Source of the DNA: Liquidambar formosana
Taxonomy: Eukaryota; Streptophyta; Magnoliopsida; Saxifragales; Altingiaceae
Length of the DNA stretch: 64,000 nucleotides
Direction: 5' to 3'
NCBI GenBank assembly: GCA_039720395.1
Contig: CM077833.1
Span: 24,016,271-24,080,270, forward strand
In this document: positions 1-12,100 of the stretch, piece after piece
Layout: every line of letters starts with the position of its first letter
Numbering within the stretch: position 1 is the first letter of the stretch
Notes under the pieces: model-generated
The model's input: the letters and a program-made list of their open reading frames with translations, nothing else
Database searches by the model: none
What the model was told of the DNA's origin: nothing
Made by a program: the position numbers and the translations under genes

Positions 1-346
1 TAAAGAGTCATAGCTATAAAAAAAAAAATTAGTAAGGAAAACCGTATGGGAACTGCCACCTACCCTCTCTTATATGCATTTTACTCTATTTTTTCATCCA
101 ATGGGACAACACCATGAAATTTCTTTATGAAAACGTGTTTATTGGATTGTACATTGCCATGTTCATAGGCTCTGTCCAGCCACTTATTCTCATTATTTTC
201 TTATATATTCTTTTATTTGAATTGAATCTCAATTCTTGAGAGTGAAAGATTATGTGCCCCTGGTTGTCAGAAACTTTTAATGGGCTAATTTATCAGTTCA
301 AGGCCCTCTTAAACATTGACATTAAAAGGCATAAAATAATTTGTTT
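1..346. other. Intergenic, no gene seen
   Basis: AT-rich sequence up to the left target duplication of the Mutator-like element. I see no coding region, RNA gene or repeat structure I can support here. Confidence 0.5.
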
Positions 347-437
347 GATATTGGCAGGCTCTTTTCCCTTAATGGTAAGATTTTTAAATTTTATTCCAAC
401 TTTGGTGTCATTTTGAACATAATTCTTATGCAGCGAT

Positions 438-606
438 AAATCGTGGTTGCTAACCACGATTTTATTAAAATCGTGGTTAGCAACCACGATTTTAGGGGGT
501 ATACAAATCCATCTTTTTAACGCTCGTATTAGTATAAAAAATTTATACGCTAAAATCGTGAGTGCTAAACACGATTTCAGCAAGAATCGTTGTTAGCGAC
601 CACGAC
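438..606. repeat. Left cluster of AATCGTGGTT palindromes in the MULE arm
   Basis: Four near-perfect short palindromes lie side by side at 438-462, 467-493, 552-577 and about 584-606. Each is built from AATCGTGGTT or a close variant followed by its inverted complement AACCACGATT, with a two- to four-base centre such as GCTA. They sit in the inner part of the left terminal inverted repeat. Equivalent units occur in the right arm, so the clusters are inverted relative to each other. Confidence 0.85.
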
Positions 607-921
607 GTTCTTTTGTTCACATTCACACTACACTTCACGGCACATGGTGTGGCATTATTTGACTTTAATCCATTCGTAGTGGTTTGGGGTCGATGGATGA
701 CTGTGGTCCACAACGTCCTAAAATGCAGCCGTTTAAGGGGAAAACTTGGCTAAGTTAACGCTGACGGCGTTAATCTCACAAATGCAGCCCCTCCACCTTC
801 GGGCATATCCGTCTCAACCATGGCAGATCTAAGGAACGACCAACTCAAACCATAGCAGATCTGAGGAAGAAGGCAGCAATTTTATTTTATTTTTTAAAAG
901 AAAAAAAACATAGAAGATGAA

Positions 922-1480
922 GGGCAGCCATGGCTGTTGATCCAGCCAAACCCATCTCACCCATGCAAGGAATTTGCCGACGGCTCTCTTTTCTTTTTTT
1001 TCCTTTTTCTAAATTCAGCCTTTTTTTTAAAAAAATAATAATAATAAAAAACATAGAAGAAGAAGGGAGAGGGTAGGTTCATCTCCGGCAGCCATGGCTG
1101 TTGATCTAGCCAAACCCATCTCACCCATCCATGGAATTTGCCGACGGCTCTCTTTCTTTATTTCTTTTTTTTTTTTTTGAAAAAAAAAAAAAAAAACGTA
1201 GAAGAAGAAGAAGGGAGAGGGTAGGTAATCTGACGTAAAATCTAGAATTATCAATTCAAAACCCAACTAAACCAGAACCCATCAGGATCTACTTCAGAAA
1301 TTAAGGAATATCAATTTAAAAACCCCACTAACCCAATATATATATATATGTACAATACACACACACATATATATTAGGAACTCATTAGGATCTACTTCAG
1401 AAACATAAACTCTAGACGCCGGCAGCCATGGCTATCCAGCCAAACCCATCTCACGCATCCACGGGATTTGTCGACAGCGG
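922..1480. repeat. Three diverged direct repeats inside the MULE
   Basis: Copies at about 922-990, 1087-1154 and 1419-1480 all begin GCAGCCATGGCT and run through a CAGCCAAACCCATCTCAC core to a (T)GCCGACGGCTCTC-like end. The first two are closest to each other; the third is more diverged. They are separated by A-rich and T-rich stretches. Whether they come from a captured host gene or from internal duplication cannot be decided here. Confidence 0.7.
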
Positions 1481-1730
1481 AGAAGTTATTGTGAATGGGT
1501 TGCTTCAGATCTGGGTTCTGGTCGCCATCCCTCGCACACTGCCAAGCTCTTGATTCACCAAACCCATCTTCCAGATCTAAAAGTGGTGTGGGTTTCTGAC
1601 GAGAAGAGAGAGAGAGGAATGGCAGAAAGGGGTGTGGGTTTTTGACGGGAGAGGGTGAGAGTTGGAAAGGGATGTGGGTTTTTTACGGAGGGTGAGTTGA
1701 GACAAAAAAAATCTGCTTTTATTTTGGGCT

Positions 1731-1873
1731 AAAATCGTGGTTAACAACCACGATTTTTCAGTATATAAATTTTTATACCAATACGATTGACTAAACAGGG
1801 AGCCGTATACCCAAAATAAAATCGTGGCTAGCAATCACGATTTTAATAAAATCGTGGTTACTAACCACGATTT
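1731..1873. repeat. Right cluster of AATCGTGGTT palindromes in the MULE arm
   Basis: Three palindromes at 1731-1757, 1818-1844 and 1848-1873 match the units of the left cluster in inverted order, as expected for the right terminal inverted repeat. Small substitutions differ between copies, for example GGCTAGCAATC in the middle unit, so the arms have diverged since insertion. Confidence 0.85.
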
Positions 1874-1964
1874 ATCGCTGTCTGGGAATTAAATTCAAAA
1901 TCACACCACAGTCGGAATAAAGTTTAAAAATCTTACCAATTAGGGAAATGAGCCGATATTGGCA

Positions 1965-3758
1965 CCTTATCACGGGGTTTGTCATTACCATTGTCATTAC
2001 AAGTGCAGGAATGTGGGACCATTCCAATTAGGCACTACTGCCTTTGTACGTGTCCTACTTAAAGTCTCAAAAAGGAGTAGTCAGCAGACCTAGCAAGCAG
2101 GCCAAATCAAAGATACTATATCACATACCTATGTATATACATACATACATAGCCTATACTTGTCACTATACTTGTCACCTCAGCTGGGACTCCAAAGACG
2201 CAAATGCAGTGTCTGGCCACCTCCCTTGAAGAAAGATACTTCACTTACAGGTGTTTCCATGCACAAGTAATCGTTCCACCTCCTTGTAATGGGCTTATCC
2301 ATCTTTTGCAATGTATACTTCGACCAGAATCGGCTTATGTGACCATGTCCTACAAGGCAATACCCATGGCAACGCTCAAGAAGCTACCTAATTCAGCCAT
2401 CTCGGGCATCTCAACCACTAACAGGTTGTCTTCTTGCACATGATTCGGGTACATTCTTTCCATTTTTATCTAATTTATTTTTACAAATCAAAGAATTGCA
2501 TAGTATTCCTAGCCAGACTAGCAAGAATATCTACGTACTGTTCATACTTCATAACGCCTCATTTACTAGTTTGGGTGCTAATAGTCAGCACAACCCCCCC
2601 ATTCTCCATACCGTCCCTAGCAATTATTGGGTCACATTCTAATACCAATACTTGATTTTGAAGCAAAAGCATTGACACTCTAATTTTACTGTATGAGAAA
2701 TTAAATAAAATAGTGACAGGGTGCTCTAGCATTCTAGCAAGCAGGCTAGACACGTGTTCCACTTTGGACTTATTTTTGTGCCCATGCCATCTTTCATGGT
2801 ACCCACTATCAACATATCCTGCAACTCCATAGAAATCTATAGATTATACAATCAAACTACACTAGTTGGTACCTTTTTTATTGGTCTTAGAGCATGCATG
2901 ATGTGGCGTGGACCGTCTCGCCTCACCCTAACAGACCCCACTTTTGATGTATGCCATATCTGATACGAAATTCATGCTACTATATTTCTCATGCATATCA
3001 CTTCAGTAGGTCCACATCTTGGTCATCGGCTCCTCAGCCTAGATACCATTCTCAATTCGGGCGTCTCCACCTAGCTACAAGCACAACCTGTAACATTTTG
3101 CTCGACTTATGAACATAATTTTTTTCCATCATGTTCTCTATCTTTCTTGAACCGACTGATGCTGAGCATCACTTGAAATGAATTTTCAAATTCAATGCCT
3201 TAAATCTCACCACTCCATCTGCTAAGAGAATAGGAAGCAGTATAACGACGCCTTCAATGTCCATTTTGGATAGGGCGTCCTTATTTATTTTTCTAATGAT
3301 ATGAAATCTTGTTATAACTTTCTTTTTGCAATCGTGATCTCCTATTAGTATAGTAGGATGGAGGCACACGTATCACCACCAACTTGGCCTACCTGTCAAT
3401 TATCTTGCAGGTCTTATTCAACTCTTAATTTTATGGTCCATTTTTTTAGATTAACCAAATAGCTCGACCAAAGAGCCCAAAGAACCAGCAACAGCAAAGC
3501 TAGCGTGCCTAGCGACTCCGCCAATAGGAATTGCAGCTATAAATTAATTGCAGTTCTTCAGCTTAAGGCATCAGTGGACTGCAAATCTCCAACTCAATTG
3601 CAGGCTGACTTCGCCATTTTGGCTCAATCATCAACGGTCGCCAATCCATTTGTTTGGATCTCCAAGCCCTCACTAGCTGAGACACCTCTAAGCCCTCATG
3701 AGCTGAGGCATTTTTGAGCTCAAAAAATAAGAAAATCTCCTAAGGCTTATGTTATCTC
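1965..3758. other. Intergenic sequence, no gene recognised
   Basis: About 1.8 kb with only short open frames (at most 79 codons) and no recognisable domain. It contains small (CATA)n-like stretches near 2130-2165. Its right half leads into the tandem array before the LTR and may be decayed retrotransposon interior, but no gag or pol motif is visible. Confidence 0.4.
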
Positions 3759-4262
3759 TAAAAAGCCCTGGCTCGTTCCAAGCAATCACTCGGCGGCTGA
3801 ATAAATCCCCTAGCTGAGGAAAAAAGCCCTAGCCCACAACTAGGCACTCACTTAGGTGAATAAAAACTCCCTAGGTGAGGAAAAAGCTCTAGCCAGCTCC
3901 AGGCACCCACTTGGGTGAATAGAAACTCCCCAAGTGAGGAAAAAGCCCTGGTCGATGAGCTCCAAGCACTCACTTAGGTGAATAAAAACTCCCCAGGTGA
4001 GGAAAAAGCCCTGGCCAGCTCCAGGCACCCACTTAGGTGAATAGAAACTCTCAGGTGAGGAAAAAGCCCTGGCTAGCTCCAGGCACCCACTTAGGTGAAT
4101 AAAAACTCCCTAGGTGAGGAAAAAGCCCTAGCCAGCTCCAGGAACCCACTTGGGTGAATAGAAACTCTTCAGGTGAGGAAAAAGCCCTGGTCAACTCCAG
4201 GCACTTACTTAGGTGAATAAAAACTCTCCCAGGTGAGGAAAAAGCCCTAGCCCGTAACTAGG
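3759..4262. repeat. Tandem array of about 58-bp units with a two-unit alternation
   Basis: About eight units, each roughly 58-63 bp, share the core AAAAAGCCCTGGC, a CACTTAGGTGAATA segment and an AAACTCCC...AGGTGAGG end. Successive full units alternate strictly between GAATAAAAACT and GAATAGAAACT (seven in a row), so the real period is a dimer of about 117 bp. The first unit (from 3759) and the last (from about 4242) are more diverged. The array lies just upstream of a polypurine tract and LTR, the place where some plant Gypsy elements carry tandem repeats. Confidence 0.85.
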
Positions 4263-4518
4263 CACTCATCTGGCAAGCAAAGAGTTAAGCCAATGAAGAA
4301 AGTAACATCTTCCAAAGCCCTAGCCAGCAACTAGACACTCATTAGGCCAGCGAAGAGCTAAGCCTATGAGCAAACTCCGTGATATCTCCAAAAACTTTGT
4401 GGCCTCTCCAAAGGCAAGTCTCACCTTCATCTAATTGCACGTTAACAAAAAAACCAACTCATTTAGACTACTTCCTTCACCCAAGCCAATAAACTTGGCC
4501 TTCAAAGTCGGGGGCTAC

Positions 4519-4928
4519 TGATGTGGGGGAAAAATCCAACCCAATATAATAGCGCCGCGTGGACTCAAGAGGGTCAACTAAGCTCCCTCACAAAGGGATA
4601 TTATTAAATTGATATTTAAATTAATCAATAATCCAACCCTATAATAAAGGGATTGATATTATCACTTATTAATCAAGTCTTACAAAGACTCTAGCCTCCT
4701 AATCCGATTAGGAGAGGGACACCCACTACAAATAGGACTCTCTTCACATATGCAAGGTACATACAATTCACCTTCTACATTCCAGGCTCATTGAATATTA
4801 TCTGACTTAAGCATCAAGGGGCTCCCATCGGCAACCCACCTGATTGCTTGAGCCTTATTTTGTAGGTACACACGAGGAACACGTGAGGTCTATGTTACAA
4901 TATTGACTGTGGCGATTTTTCATCATCA
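4519..4928 (+). mobile_element. 3' LTR of a decayed Ty3/Gypsy-like retrotransposon
   Basis: A likely LTR begins TGATG directly after a purine-rich tract (AAAGTCGGGGGCTAC, 4504-4518) that looks like a polypurine primer tract, and ends CATCA at 4928. TGATG/CATCA is a perfect 5-bp terminal inverted repeat. Inside is a CTGACTTAAGCATC segment followed by a GC-richer stretch, which resembles the R/U5 region of many plant Gypsy LTRs. No primer-binding site follows, as expected for a 3' LTR. No matching 5' LTR or pol motif was found in the window, so the element is truncated or decayed. Confidence 0.55.
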
Positions 4929-5300
4929 ACAATCATAAACCAATAAAGATGCTCATGCAATTGATTCCATATTTTTTTCTTGTTTTGTTCATATATCCTA
5001 GTCCATAAACAACTTCATTATTCAAGTTAGTCTTTTGATCTTTAAAAACTGAATGTACCAAGTTTATAGATAACCAAACAAACTCCCACACAGTTTGGGC
5101 CATTGTATGCTGGAGGAGCCAATGAAATGTGGCAACAAAGTTTGTTCTGGAGAATTTTTTTTTTTCTTCTTCTTCCTGGGTACCATAGAAGCCCAAATGA
5201 TTGTAAGATGCCCATGATACATGTCGGTATTAATATAAAATGGTAAAAGGACAAATTTTGATAAACTAATTTCCTATACCATTAAAAATTTGATCTCCAA

Positions 5301-5464
5301 TATAAAAGACACCCCCAAAATCCCCACTTGGGTATATGATATTCTTGTCATGAACCCATCCCCACCTCCATTAACCTGGTTATATAAAAGATACCCCCTC
5401 AATCCCCAATCTCTACTTGGGTATATGATATTCTTGTCATGAACCTATCCCCACCTCAGTTAAC
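5301..5464. repeat. Imperfect tandem duplication, two units of about 82 bp
   Basis: Units starting at 5301 and 5383 both begin TATAAAAGA and share the block ACTTGGGTATATGATATTC followed by TTGTCATGAACC(C/T)ATCCCC and end ...TTAAC. The rest of 4929-6154 shows no gene; it is the AT-rich flank upstream of the CCCH gene. Confidence 0.75.
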
Positions 5465-6154
5465 AAAATCTCATTCTTATTCAAAATTTTTTTTTTCCTC
5501 CCACCATCTGATACCGCTAATCAGGCATAGTGCCATTGAATAAGTTAAGAGAATTTCACCAAAAATAAAAGGAAGATAATAATATATAGGAATATGATAT
5601 AAGACAAATGATTTTTGATTTCTCTATTGGTCTTTTCCCAACTAAATATAAACAAGTGGTGCTACTTCCATCGAATTGTAGATGTCACCTAAGAAAGTAA
5701 CCACTATTTGAAAGTGAAAATGACTTATTTTTTATATTTTACTTAATTACAATCTTATTATAATCACTTCAATTGGTAAATAAAACGAGGGGATACACTG
5801 ATAACCGTTTGTTGTAACATAAAATATTTATAGAAAATCCTCCATATTGAAAAATTGACCTTTAAATTTAAGAGCACCTAAGCCCTAAGGCCTAACTCAT
5901 GGGGATACCAGCGCTAGGTGACAAGGGCTGGCCCATCCTCATCCTGAATTCGTGATCCACAAACAACTCCGCATGGGCACGTTGTGTGAACTCCAACCAG
6001 GCAACCACTCTTTTTTCTTGGATGCTCTTGGAATTAAAAAGAGGCCATACCAATCAAAACAGGTCAAAAGGAAACAACACAGAATCCATCTCCACGGACA
6101 CGAATTCGTGTGAACACGGAGTCTCCTCTCTCGCAGGGAGGAAAAAGCAAAGCC

Positions 6155-9100
6155 ATGGATCTCGCACAATACTCTCACCGCCAGCCCCCCAGGTACGTCT
6201 CCGTCCCTCCTCCCCGTCCTCACCCTCACCCTCACCCTCCTCCCTTCCCCGACGACCCTAAGTTCTATGCCCCGCAGCAGCACCACCACCACCACCACAA
6301 CCACCGCCGTGAGTACCACCATCTTGCTCCTCTTCAGCCACCACAAGCACCACCAATCCCACCACCACCAGCATCGTCGTACCATAATCTCCCCGCACCT
6401 CCTCCACCGCCACCACCAACCTTCATTCCCTTCCAACCCCAATTCACTTTCCGTAACCCTAATAGCCGCCCGATTGAAGACGACCATAGATCACACCACA
6501 TCGAGTTCGATTTACCGCCTAGGGTTTTCGAGGATGATCGTCATCGTCATCGTATACCCGAATTCGACCATCCCTGTGTCGATTCCCGGTCCGATGTGTG
6601 GGATCCATCTAGGGTTCCGCCTGAAAGCCGGCCGGTTAGGACTTACCCTGTTATTGATTTGGATCACGAGTCTCGTCACCGGCGGTTTGATCACGATCCA
6701 ATGTCCCCGTATCGAACAATGGATAAGTTTAGGCATGATTCGGAAGGTAGTTCTAGGTTTAGAGATGATTTCAGTGATGGGTTTTTGCAGAATCAGAAAG
6801 AAGAGATTGTATGGGGCCGAAGCGATGGCCATGATGGCAGTCGCTGGTCACTTCGTTTTGAGTCCCCCTGCTAGGAATTTCGCATTTGGTACGAACACGT
6901 CCAGGGAGTTTGCCAAAAATTTGGGCAATTATGATGGTCGATACGGATCCGAAATTGATGGTGAATTGTTTAGGAATGGCAGAGGAGATGGAGTTGGTGA
7001 AAATCATAGATGGGTTCATAGTAGGCAGTCCCCCAGAGATGTACCCAATTCTTCGGTCGAGAGAGGAATTGATGAGTTTAGTGATGGTGATGGGGTTCGA
7101 GTTACTTCTGGGAAATGGGTACCCCATGTTTCCGAAATGGGAAGATTTAATAATAGGGGGAGTAGGGAGAGCAACCATGAGTACGATCGCACTCCAAGGA
7201 AGCAAGTACAGAAGAAGAGTGCTTTTCTCAGGATACAGATGGGGAAACCTAATTATAGGAATAAGAGCGATGAACAATCACTGCCTTATGGTTATTATGA
7301 TGATGCTAGTAGCTCTAGCCCCTTTAGAGGTAAGGACCCCCTTGTATATTCAGATCACAGAGTGGAAGATGAAGAGAGAGAAGGAAGCCCTGTGGAACTT
7401 GATGTTTCTTTCAAGTCCAATTCGCTGGTAGCTAAGGCAATTGTGGCCCCTTCAAGTCCACTGGTTGGTTCTGATAGGAATTTGACCCCTAGGATTAGGA
7501 ATATAAGGAAACTCCCAGTGATTGATATGGATAATTCAAGTTCACATCTAACCAAAGATAGTGACGGTCCTGTAAAATTGGACAGTTCAGCACAATTTTC
7601 CAGTAATCCCTCTACTTCTGTTGAGGACACCAAACAGTCAGAAGAGAAAGTTACAGTTTCTGGTAGTGGAACTACACCTGATGTTTGTTCAATGCCTTGT
7701 TCTAATGGGACTAATGTTTCACTTGGAAAGAGGACAGTGGAAAGGTCTCATAAGGGTACAGTTTTGAATAAAGGTGGTACCAATGTTGGTTCTGATGGAA
7801 AGTCTTTACCCAAGGTTATGAAGAAGAAGAAAGTTGTGAAGAAAGTGATGACCCCTATTTCGCGTTTGTCAAGTTCACAGCCAGCAAAGAAACATGACAG
7901 GACCTGTAAAAGCAGATAGCTCCACCCCCATCCATAGTCCATCTGCAGTCTCCAGGCTTGGCAAGGGGTTAATAATACCTTCAAATGAGAAAACTAATTC
8001 TGCTGAAATGGTTTCAGGGAATGATGTTGTTTTGCAGCCTTGTCCAAATGGAGCAAGCCATGTTGCCTGACAGTGACAAACTGGATGGATCTCCAGAGAC
8101 TATTTTATCGGAGAAAGTTGGCACTGACTGTTGATATTGGTAGGGCATGTTTACCTGAGGCTATGAGAAAGAGGGACTGCTCAACCTCTCCTCTGGGTTC
8201 GTCAAGTCCTGAGGAAACCAAAAACAATGAGTATGCTGTAGATGCAGATAGGTCCATCCATGGCTTCCATACCTTTTCAAAGTCTGATAATGGTCTAATT
8301 GAGTCACAAGATAATACTAATTTTCATGAAATTGGCAGTGTGGAGGATGTTTGCAAGCAGTTTTTTCAGAAGTGGGATCAGTGTATCACTTCAGAATGGT
8401 GTGGGAAAGGAATCTCAAGAGGCCATGTTTTTAGGAGGAAAATTTAATGTTGCTTTGTCAGGTACAGAAGAAAGCAAAATTCATGAGGGTCCTGTAAAGA
8501 CACATAGCTCCGGCCATATGACAAACAATGCCTCAAGTTCTGATAATGGTTTAACTAAATATCAAGAAAAAGTTACTGTTTCTGACAGTGGCACAGTGGA
8601 TGCTGATAGCAAGCAGCCTTGTCCAAATCAGGTCACTATATCACTTGAGAATGGTACGATGGAAGGATCTTTGAAGTCTATTCCTTCAGGAGGCAATGTA
8701 ATTGTTGGTTTTTCAAGTTCAGAAGAATACATGATTCATGAGGATCCCATAAATGCAGATAGCTCCGACCATGGGACAGGTACCACCTTGAGTTCTGACA
8801 GTGGTCTTACTAACTTGCAAGGGAAAATTACTGTTTCTAACATTGTTACTATGGATGATATTGGCAAGCAACCATGTCTAGATGGGATCACTCTTTCTCT
8901 TGAGAATGGTTCCATAGAAGGGTCCCCAAAGGCTATGGTTTCTTTAGGTGGCAATATTAACGTTGGTTCTGTTAAGGAGTGTACACCTAAGAAGAAGAGA
9001 AAAGTTCCAACTCCTCAGTTGAGTTCGTTAAATTCAAGCATAACTGACATTAAAGTGGGACCTGTAAATGTAGTTAGTTCTGAAAATGGCGTAGATACAA

Positions 9101-12100
9101 CCTTAAGTTGTTCTGTCAAGGATTTTAGTCCTGCAGATAAGGAAGTTACAGTTTCTGGTGTTGGGAATTTGGATGTTGTCTCACAACTTTGTACTGATGG
9201 GGTCAGCATTTTGCAGGGGAATACTTCACTGGAAGGGTTTTCAGAGGATAAGGGTTCACTCAGAGATGGTGCTAATGTCAGTCCAAATGGGACTTCACAT
9301 ATGTATAAAAAGAGGAGAAAATTTATTGCTGCTCGTCCAGGTTTGTCTAGTCCCACAGGTGTCTGAGATCAACGAGGGAACTTTAATTGCAGATATCTCG
9401 ACATCTGGTCTTGAAGTGCCCTCAAATTTTAATAATGGTCTGACACAACCCGGAGAAGAAGTCATACTGTCTAGCATAGCTACTGCGTGTACTGCTGGTC
9501 TGCCACCTTGTTTAGAATGGACGACTGCATTGCCTGAGAACTGTAAGGCAGGTGGATCTCTTGAGGTGAAGGGTTCAGTTAGGGATGGCTTTAGTGATGA
9601 TGGCTTGAAAGTTGAGTACCAAAGAGTGGACCCTGGTTCATTGGTTGAGGAATTATCCATTCCAAATGTGCTGTCTCCTCGTCTAGCAGGATTGGGAGGT
9701 GAACAGGCAGAAAATGCTATTTCAATTATGGCTTCAACTAATCATCAAGATGACAATATGGGTATGCATAGTAGTAGAGGAGAAAAAACTGATTGTACAT
9801 GCTGCAGAAGAGCAAATTATGATTAACAGTGATACTGCTCAGTGCACAATACCTTTAGAAGTTCAGACTCTGGATTCAGATCAAAGATTGGGTAATACAG
9901 ATATGGAATGTGACAGTTATCTTCTTATGAAGGATAATTTGCCTTCTGTGCCAAATTTTCTGTCTTTATCCACTCATGGCGATGGAGTCTCGACCACTAA
10001 CTTTAATGATGAACTGATGGAGTCTGTACCTGATGCCTTATCCAACATGGGTTCTCCAGAAACCTTGTCCATTGTCCCAGGCATAGACATGTTGAGTTCT
10101 AAACTATCTCTTGGCCAAACTTCTAAAAAGATGGCTTCTGGGGATGACAAAAGACTGGAAGAGAAGCCTGTGGCTGAAGTTGGTTCTGACTTATTTGCTT
10201 GTAATTTATTTTCTCAGAATACTAAAATACATTTGAACTCAGAACAGGCAATAGAAAGTGATCGCTCATTCAACAGTAAGGCTGTACCATTGCTATCTCA
10301 GGATATTAAAAGCGCAACTCACAGTCTGAATCCTACGAGTGGAGAATCAAATGAGAGAAAAAATCAGCTGAATTATGCAGTTCCTAGGATATTTCCAGGT
10401 CGCTCATCTTTTGTTATTACGAACTCAAAGAAGACAACTTCTTCAACCCATATTGCAAATCGCCGAACATGGCATCGAACTGGTAACCCTTCTGCTTCTC
10501 TTCAGCCTGGAAAGAAGTCTTTTTCAAGCACTGTTCCTCCACCAAGGCAATCATCAAGAAAAACTGGAAAAGTTCAAAGTACTTCTTATATTCGTAAAGG
10601 TAACAGTCTTGTAAGGAAACCTGCTACAGTTGCTGCTCCTTCCCAGGGTTCTAATGGTATGAGTTCCTCTGTTTATCGGTTGAATCCTTCGGGTATGGAT
10701 GAAATGAAGAGCACAGGATCTGACAGTAGGGTTAATGTGACTGAGCTGCCCAATTTGTTGAGAACAGGAGGAACGATTTCTGCTTTTGACAGGCCTCAAA
10801 CACCCCCATTACCCCCTAGCACTACATTACCAGTCTGCACTGTTATTTCTCCAGGGGAATGTACACCTTTGCCATTGGCTGAGCCTCTTCTGTGTGGTTT
10901 CTCTGAAACTTCATCAGATTCTACGAGATTTATAGAGAATAAGGATGTGCCAAAGTCTTCCAGGGATGCTCTGAGGTTTTGTGGAACTTCTGAAAATCAA
11001 ACTGGTCCAATCAAGAGTTTAGAAAGTCAGAGTATACTGAAGGAAGGAAATTTGGTGTCTTCAAGTATGAAAAAGATAATATATGTGAAGCACAAATCAA
11101 ATCAGTTGGTTGCTGCTTCAAATTCTCGTGACTCGTCAGTTCACAATGTAGATAAGACCCAAGTATCCTCTGATCGCTATTACAAGAGGAGCAAAAATCA
11201 GCTAATTAGGACGTCATTGGAAAGTCACATCAAGCGGCAAGTTGCCATTGCTGATGACAGTTCGAACTCAGAAGGGCAAAGGGCTCTTAAGGTTATTTCC
11301 AGCAGAGGTTATAGTAAGAGGCGGTCTGATAAAGGTATGTTTTAGGACTCATTCATTTGGTATTGTTTATGCTATTTTGTATTGTAGAGGTAGGAACAAG
11401 CTGTCAGAGATGTCTGTTCTGAAATGACATGTTCTTCTTTTGAATTTATTTATGTCAATGTTTGTTAATAGCAGTCCTCTGTCTTTCTTCTTGGTATTTG
11501 GTTTTATCTTATAGTTCTTAATCTAACTGTAATTGATGATCAGTTTTTCCCTTTATTCTTGTCAATTGGAAGGCCCTGACCTATCCTAATCCTACCCTTT
11601 ACCCCACATCCTAACTGACAGAATTGCTTGAAGAAGCTAATCTTTTTAATCTACTAAATCTGAAATGGGATCTGATTCGTTTTGGCAGACTTTGCTTATC
11701 TTGAAGTTGAATAAGATACTAGATGAAAAGGCTAATATTTTTAAGTAGTCCATGTTGGATTTGATTAATGAGAACTATTTAATAACTTTGAACTTCATTT
11801 TTTGAAAGCACTGGTTTGCGTGGTGGTGCTGTTTTGCATGTTCACATGTCTCTTGAAGACCTCCAGTCCCCACTGTTATAAAATCTTCATTTCCTCGCGG
11901 TGGAGGAATATATTGATTTCTCTGGAAATCATGGTGCAGTAACATAGATCTATCTGTTTTGACATGTTCAGTAGCCAGACACTGAAGTGGTTTTTCCATT
12001 AGCAGTTGTAGGGACACGTAAACCTTCAAAATTCTCTTTGGTATGGACACTACGTGACACGCAGTCATCGAAAAAAGTAGGTAATCCACTGCAACGTCAG

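Larger units (their letters stand above)
347..1964. mobile_element. Non-autonomous Mutator-like element (MULE) with long TIRs and 10-bp TSD
   Basis: The element proper is 357-1954 (1,598 bp). An exact 10-bp direct repeat, GATATTGGCA, flanks it at 347-356 and 1955-1964. The ends are long inverted repeats of about 240 bp: the left arm starts GGCTCTTTTCCCTTAA and the reverse complement of the right end starts GGCTCATTTCCCTAATT, and similarity continues through the palindrome clusters. Target duplications of 9-11 bp with TIRs of this length are the hallmark of Mutator-like elements. No transposase reading frame is visible between the arms, so this is a non-autonomous derivative. The interior holds three diverged direct repeats (922-1480). 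The class is inferred from the TIR and TSD only; the family is not identified. Confidence 0.85.

Noticed and set aside
3759..4262. CRISPR-like regular array
   Set aside because: Units are head-to-tail tandem repeats without unique spacers, and the window is a plant nuclear genome.
5939..6487. Minus-strand 182-codon frame
   Set aside because: It is the complement of the Pro/His-rich CCCH exon; its Trp/Val-rich text is an artefact of CCA/CAC repeats.
6864..9788. Programmed +1 ribosomal frameshifting in the CCCH gene
   Set aside because: Eight sites in one gene without a shared slippery motif, and the same kind of break in unrelated genes and a LINE, do not fit a programmed mechanism.
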